Source: Mytilus edulis (lineage: Eukaryota; Mollusca; Bivalvia; Mytilida; Mytilidae). Taken from it: a DNA stretch of 64,000 nt. Positions 59,990 to 64,000 of this stretch are shown here, one piece after another. A program made the translations under genes and the position numbers. The stretch's first letter is position 1, and every line of letters starts with the position of its first letter. Below the pieces are notes generated by a model. It was not told the DNA's origin and ran no database searches. It saw only the letters and a program-made list of their open reading frames with translations. The stretch lies in NCBI RefSeq assembly GCF_963676685.1, contig NC_092346.1:42591289-42655288 (forward strand), written 5' to 3'.

Positions 59990-60382
59990 ATCAGACTCGG
60001 ACTTCTCTTGAACTGAATTTTAATGTGCGTATTGTTATTCTTTTACTTTTCTACATTGGCTAGAGGTATAGGGGGAGGGTTGAGATCTCATAAACATGTT
60101 TAACCCCGCCGCAATTTTGCGCCTGTCCCAAGTCAGGAGCCTCTGGCCTTTGTTAGTCTTGTATGATTTTAAATTTTAGTTTCTTGTGTATAATTCGGAG
60201 TTTAGTATGACGTCCATTATCACTGTACTATTATGCATATTTTAGGGGCCAGCTGAAGGACACCTACGGGTGCGGGAATTCTCGCTACATTGAAGACCCA
60301 TTGGTTGCCTTCGGCTGTTGTTTGCTCTATGGTCGGGTGGTTGTCGCTTTGACATATTCACCATTTCCTTTCTCAATTTTAA
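59990..60382 (+). mobile_element. R4: 3' tail of the Penelope-like retroelement (full-context copy)
   Basis: It reads in sense after the reverse transcriptase: ATTTTAATGTGCGTATTG, GGTATAGGGGGAGGGTTGAG, GGAGCCTCTGGCCTTTG, GGTGCGGGAATTCTCGCT and CCATTTCCTTTCTCAATTTT. The complement occurs at 54386-54822, and shorter pieces at 5178, 38345 and 62535. Confidence 0.8.
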
Positions 60383-60808
60383 CTGTTCGGTAAACAGGAA
60401 GTTGTCGAGTGATGAATCTGAAAACGCATCACACGGTATAGCTGACTTATATAAATCCTGAAACCAAATTTCAGAAATCCTTGTATTGTAGTTCCTGAGA
60501 AAAATGTGACGAAAATTTTCAACTTGGCTATCATGTGTAAAATCAGACAAGTGTTCGGTAAACAGGAAGTTGTCAAGTGATGAATCTGAAAACGCATCAC
60601 ACGGTATGGCTGACATATATAAATGTTGATACCAAATTACAGAAAGGGTGGATGTGTAGTTCCTGAGAAAAATGTGACGAAAGTTTCATGGGACGGACTG
60701 ACTGACGGACTGATGGACGGACTGACGGACTGACGGACTGATGGACGGACGGACGGACAGACAGAGGTAAAACAGTATACCCCCCCTTTTTTAAAGCGGG
60801 GGTATAAT
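60383..60808 (+). repeat. R5 repeat, right part, with GGAC simple repeat
   Basis: It resumes GTTCGGTAAACAGGAAGTTG after the retroelement, contains two ~165-bp units, then a GACGGACTGACGGAC tract, and ends ACCCCCCCTTTTTTAAAGCG GGGGTATAA. The end is a small palindrome of CCCCC and GGGGG. Confidence 0.75.
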
Positions 60809-60859
60809 AACTAAGTACATTTAAATGAAACAAGCTGTGCATATAAATAACTTTAATGA

Positions 60860-63611
60860 TTAAGAGAAAGAATTTAGTAATTCAATCACTTCCTCTTCTG
60901 CTAGTTTAACATATTGTTTTTTCTTTTTCTTCTTTGATTCTTCCATATATTTTTTTCTCATCATTTTAACATTTACAGAACACTTTTTAACTTTTGTTTG
61001 TCTTTTTCTTGATGAAGTATCAACTCCCTGATCTTCAACTAATTTCAATAAGTTTTTGTATGGTTTTTTAAATATCTCTTCAATACTAAAATCTCTGTGC
61101 TCCGATTTTCTCAGTGTTTCTGTATTTGATAGATTTTTACTGACATGATGAGTGATATCAACGATGTCTTCTTTAATACATGGTTCATTATGTGTTTCCC
61201 CTAGAATTTTATCATCCTTAGATAAATTTATCAACTTAATCAACTCCTCTTTGGCTTGTTCAATAAATTGATTATCTTTAAAACCATTTCTTTTCAAAAG
61301 TAAGTGTTCCTTCTTTAGTTCTCTAAGTTTATTTTTACATGTTTTTAAATGAGAAGCATTCTCATCAAAATCATCAAACTGTTTTAATATATCTTTCATC
61401 TTTTTAAAGGATTTACAGTTTACAATTTCTTGTTTCAAAGTTTTTTCATCTATATTATCACAATTGTTACAAGGTAATTCTTTTCTAGACACAAGACTGC
61501 CTAAATCTTCCACATTTTCATCATCTGCTATCTGATGATCTTTTCTATCTCTACTTAAAGTGTGGCTCTTTGGTGCTTGTCTGACAACAACATCACCAAG
61601 ATCTTCACTATCACTCAGTTCCATGTCATTATTCACATTGCTTCTTTTTTCCAATAATTTTTCCTTAACAAATATTTCAGGTTTGCTTGTTTCAACAATT
61701 TCTTTTTTAGTCCTATCTTCTTCCCACTGGGCCTCTGGTTGGGCATCCATGTCCTCATCAGGGTCTATAGATAAGTCTGCTGGACTAGGTGATATGTTGT
61801 CCTCAGGACTACAATATTATAGATTATGTATCAATATTGTACAAATACAACAAATGTATGAATGAAAAGATAAATGACTGGCAAATATTTCATGCATTAA
61901 GCAAGACAAAAGAGAAATTGAGTTATTATTGAAAAGAAGCTCCAGGACCTCTGGATTCAAAAATCAAAGTGATAATCATTACAGAATGGAGATAATATTT
62001 AACAATAATTTATTAGGTTAAGTAATAACAAAACACATATAGTTGACTTGGTGAGCTTCCATAATACACATATGGTTTTATTTATCACCCTGTATACTTA
62101 AGATTCATTAAAATTCATTGGATAATAATTTCTGTTGATTTCACGGTTGGCAGAGAATCACGAATTCTTATGTCCATCCAAGAAATTACAAATTTGCAAT
62201 AAATTATTATGCAGCCTTTGGCCACACCACGAAAATCAAATATCCATGAAAATGAAGGTTTTTCTCGTTCCCCAAAAATTAGTACCCACAAAAATAAATT
62301 AATTCACGGTTAATGAAACCTAAATCCAAGTTACTTGTTGAAAAACTAAAACAAATATATGTTATGCCACTAGCACTGTAATAGAACTACTTAACTCGAT
62401 AAGTTTTGCTGTTGAGACACAAAACAAAAAAATGGGCAAAAAACTAACAAACAAATGAAATTTTATTATTACCATCTTACAACAATAGAAAATCTTGTAA
62501 TTTTTAGAACAAAAAAATATAGTAATTAAAATTGAAAATGAAAATGGGGAATATGTCAAAGAGGCATGAAAATGAACGTCATACTAAACTCCATATGTTA
62601 AATTTTTGTTTTTCAATAATTTTTTTGTACATTAATGAGGCCATAAGTTTTCTCATTTGAATTGTTTTACATTTGTCATTTCAGAGCCTTTCATAGCTGA
62701 CTATGAGGTACGGGCATTGCTCATTGTTGAAGGTTGTACAGTAACTTATAGTTGTAAATTTCTGTGTCATTTGGTCCTCTGTGGAGAGTTGTCTTATTGG
62801 CAATCATACCACATCTTCTTTTTTATATCCAAAACATTACCTATCTGTTTGAAATTCTTCAATAGTTAGGAAAGAAGACAATGTACTAGGCAGATCTACT
62901 GTTCCTGTTTGTACCTGTAAAAGAATGGAATAACTATATTCTTATTTTAGTTTAAATGTAGTTGCATAGCTACTGACAAATAGAGTTGAAAATAAATTAC
63001 ACATAGTAAAAGAAATAGGGCATGGGTAAAATTTGTATTAAATTATATATTGATATATGGGTTGCCTCTCGTTAAAGCAGAAATAGAAGATAGATAAAAA
63101 GTAAAATAACAAAAATACTAAACTCCAATGGAATTCTGTATACAAACCATAGCAAATTTGAGCTTTCATCTGATTTCTGCATGGAATACTAAGGACTTTT
63201 GATAATTGTAAATTGTTGTACTAAAGTGTTTCTGTTTCTGCTTCAGTAAATAGTAAATGTCAAATTTGATGGTGGGGATTGATAAATAAATTTTGTATTA
63301 CGAAAGGGTAATTCCATTAGATTCATCATAATCAAAGACGTAAGGTACACTGTATCAGTTTAAAAAACACAAACTTATACTGGATTCCTATAGATAGATA
63401 ACTGAAGTTGAGTGCCTTTTTTTTTGAATGGTGTATGGCCAAATTGACCAGATATTTGACTCAAAATATCCTTTTTTAACTATAAGAAAGTACAAGCTTG
63501 ATTACAACATTTATATATACATGTACCTGTGTTTGAGGAAAAACATCTAAGCATTTGTAAATTCCTTCATACCATCTCGCAGAATGAAGACCCAATGACT
63601 TCCCCAGTGCC
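60860..63611 (-). CDS. Unidentified lysine-rich protein, C-terminal three exons
   Basis: Minus-strand exons 63611-63527, 62914-62841 and 61808-60860 join in consistent phase. The first encodes ALGKSLGLHSARWYEGIYKC, LDVFPQTQ; the second VQTGTVDLPSTLSSFLTIEE, FQTD; the third SPEDNISPSPADLSIDPDED and about 300 further residues. The long last exon is charged, acidic at first (DMELSDSEDLGDVVV), then helical and lysine-rich. It has KNKLRELKKEHLLLK and ends KKKKKKQYVKLAEEEVIELL. A nuclear or nucleolar protein is plausible from composition only. Upstream exons must lie beyond 64000. I do not recognise the family. Confidence 0.8.
62097..62310. mobile_element. Diverged TA-type MITE
   Basis: The interior reads CCACGAAAATCAAATATCCATGAAAATGAAGG and ATTAGTACCCACAAAAATAA, with AATTAATTCACGGT at the right end before TA, resembling the palindromic MITEs at 1844 and 17036. 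Left TIR pairing is weak. It lies in an intron of the 60860-63611 gene. Confidence 0.45.
62535..62600 (-). mobile_element. R4 fragment with internal deletion
   Basis: AAATGGGGAATATGTCAAAGAGG joins directly to GAACGTCATACTAAACTCCA, blocks that lie about 130 bp apart in complete R4 copies. Confidence 0.6.
62640..62825 (+). repeat. R8 interspersed repeat copy
   Basis: A good R8 copy: TTTACATTTGTCATTTCAGAGCC, TTCATAGCTGACTATGAGG, GCTCATTGTTGAAGGTTGTAC, TGTGGAGAGTTGTCTTATTG and AATCATACCACATCTTC. It is noncoding, ending just beside the 62841-62914 exon. 63612-64000 shows no feature I can support. Confidence 0.8.
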
Positions 63612-64000
63612 CTAAAAATACAAATGTCAAATCAGTCGAAAGAGTATCCATTTACAAAAATAAAGGCAGAATTTTAATTAGGATCTCCTCTCAATGCCAA
63701 ACCTTATTTTAACTTAACTGCAAAACTTTTGGCTTGTATAATATAAAGATACTTTATTACACAAATTCAGTATACTGTTATTGACCTCAATAGTAATTAA
63801 ATGTGTGTTATGTCATGTATGACGTATATAAAGATTATATGTTTAATTTGGATCTATGATACATAGCATTAATCTGTCTGAAAGTTAAAGGTTTAATGGG
63901 GTGTAATTTTTTTCTTTAAAAAAGACCCAAACAAATCTAAATAAACCCAAATCTGTACCGGTAAATGAAGTTTATTTTTTTTTGTTTTCATCTGTAATTA

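Larger units (their letters stand above)
57270..60382 (+). mobile_element. Penelope-like retroelement (probable Naiad-type), 5'-truncated, inserted in an R5 repeat
   Basis: It runs from the start of an open frame cut off at WIKKLQTVYPLGLND to the R4 tail ending CTCAATTTTAACT. WIKxLxTxYPxGLN is the end of a GIY-YIG endonuclease region that in some Penelope-like elements lies before the reverse transcriptase. The rest of the endonuclease is missing. R5 sequence lies on both sides, so the insertion split an R5 copy. 59743-59990 is noncoding 3' sequence and 59990-60382 is R4. Confidence 0.75.

Noticed and set aside
60242-60616. 124-codon minus frame
   Set aside because: Spans the junction of R4 and R5 repeats, so it is a chance frame over two elements.

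Overview
This window looks like nuclear DNA of an invertebrate animal, most likely a bivalve mollusc and possibly a mytilid mussel. The basis is AT-rich sequence, spliced genes with GT/AG introns, animal orthologues, and dense interspersed repeats of kinds common in bivalves. The species is inferred, not proven. There are no bacterial operons, no CRISPR array and no rRNA. All gene calls rest on reading translations and splice sites by eye.

Host genes in order: MOCS1 (+, 5' end outside the window, 640-15644); GPATCH11 (+, 29398-35496); COX20 (-, 38010-39680, first exon not found); a tentative 27-residue two-exon ORF (+, 40404-40692); a UQCC3/Cbp4-like gene (+, 44262-48235) whose stop codon overlaps the start codon of NME6 (+, 48228-48788); and the last three visible exons of an unidentified lysine-rich protein gene (-, 60860-63611). 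Three of the recognisable products serve mitochondria or cofactors: MOCS1 makes molybdenum cofactor, COX20 acts in complex IV assembly and the UQCC3-like protein probably in complex III assembly. NME6 is a nucleoside diphosphate kinase homologue.

Much of the rest is mobile DNA. The 7.4-kb MOCS1 intron 3259-10628 holds two divergent intronless genes: a DD37E transposase (8513-9589) and a PB1-like/zinc-knuckle protein (6117-7487). They may be one two-gene transposon. The UQCC3-like intron holds a 2.6-kb element (44583-47184) with long terminal inverted repeats and a 10-bp target duplication, which carries a NADAR-family gene. A Harbinger-like element (15703-16966) carries what looks like a captured first exon and a tRNA-derived SINE. 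A 5'-truncated Penelope-like retroelement (57270-60382) supplies a 3' tail that recurs alone at four or more other places. Several foldback elements and MITEs, some nested, complete the picture.

Most intergenic space (17-29 kb, 36-38 kb, 48.8-57 kb) is made of a few long repeat families with internal tandem units, labelled R1-R10 here for convenience. The points most worth checking are the NADAR-carrying element, the two-gene DD37E locus, the overlapping UQCC3-like/NME6 frames, and the conserved three-way splicing layout at the MOCS1A/MOCS1B junction.
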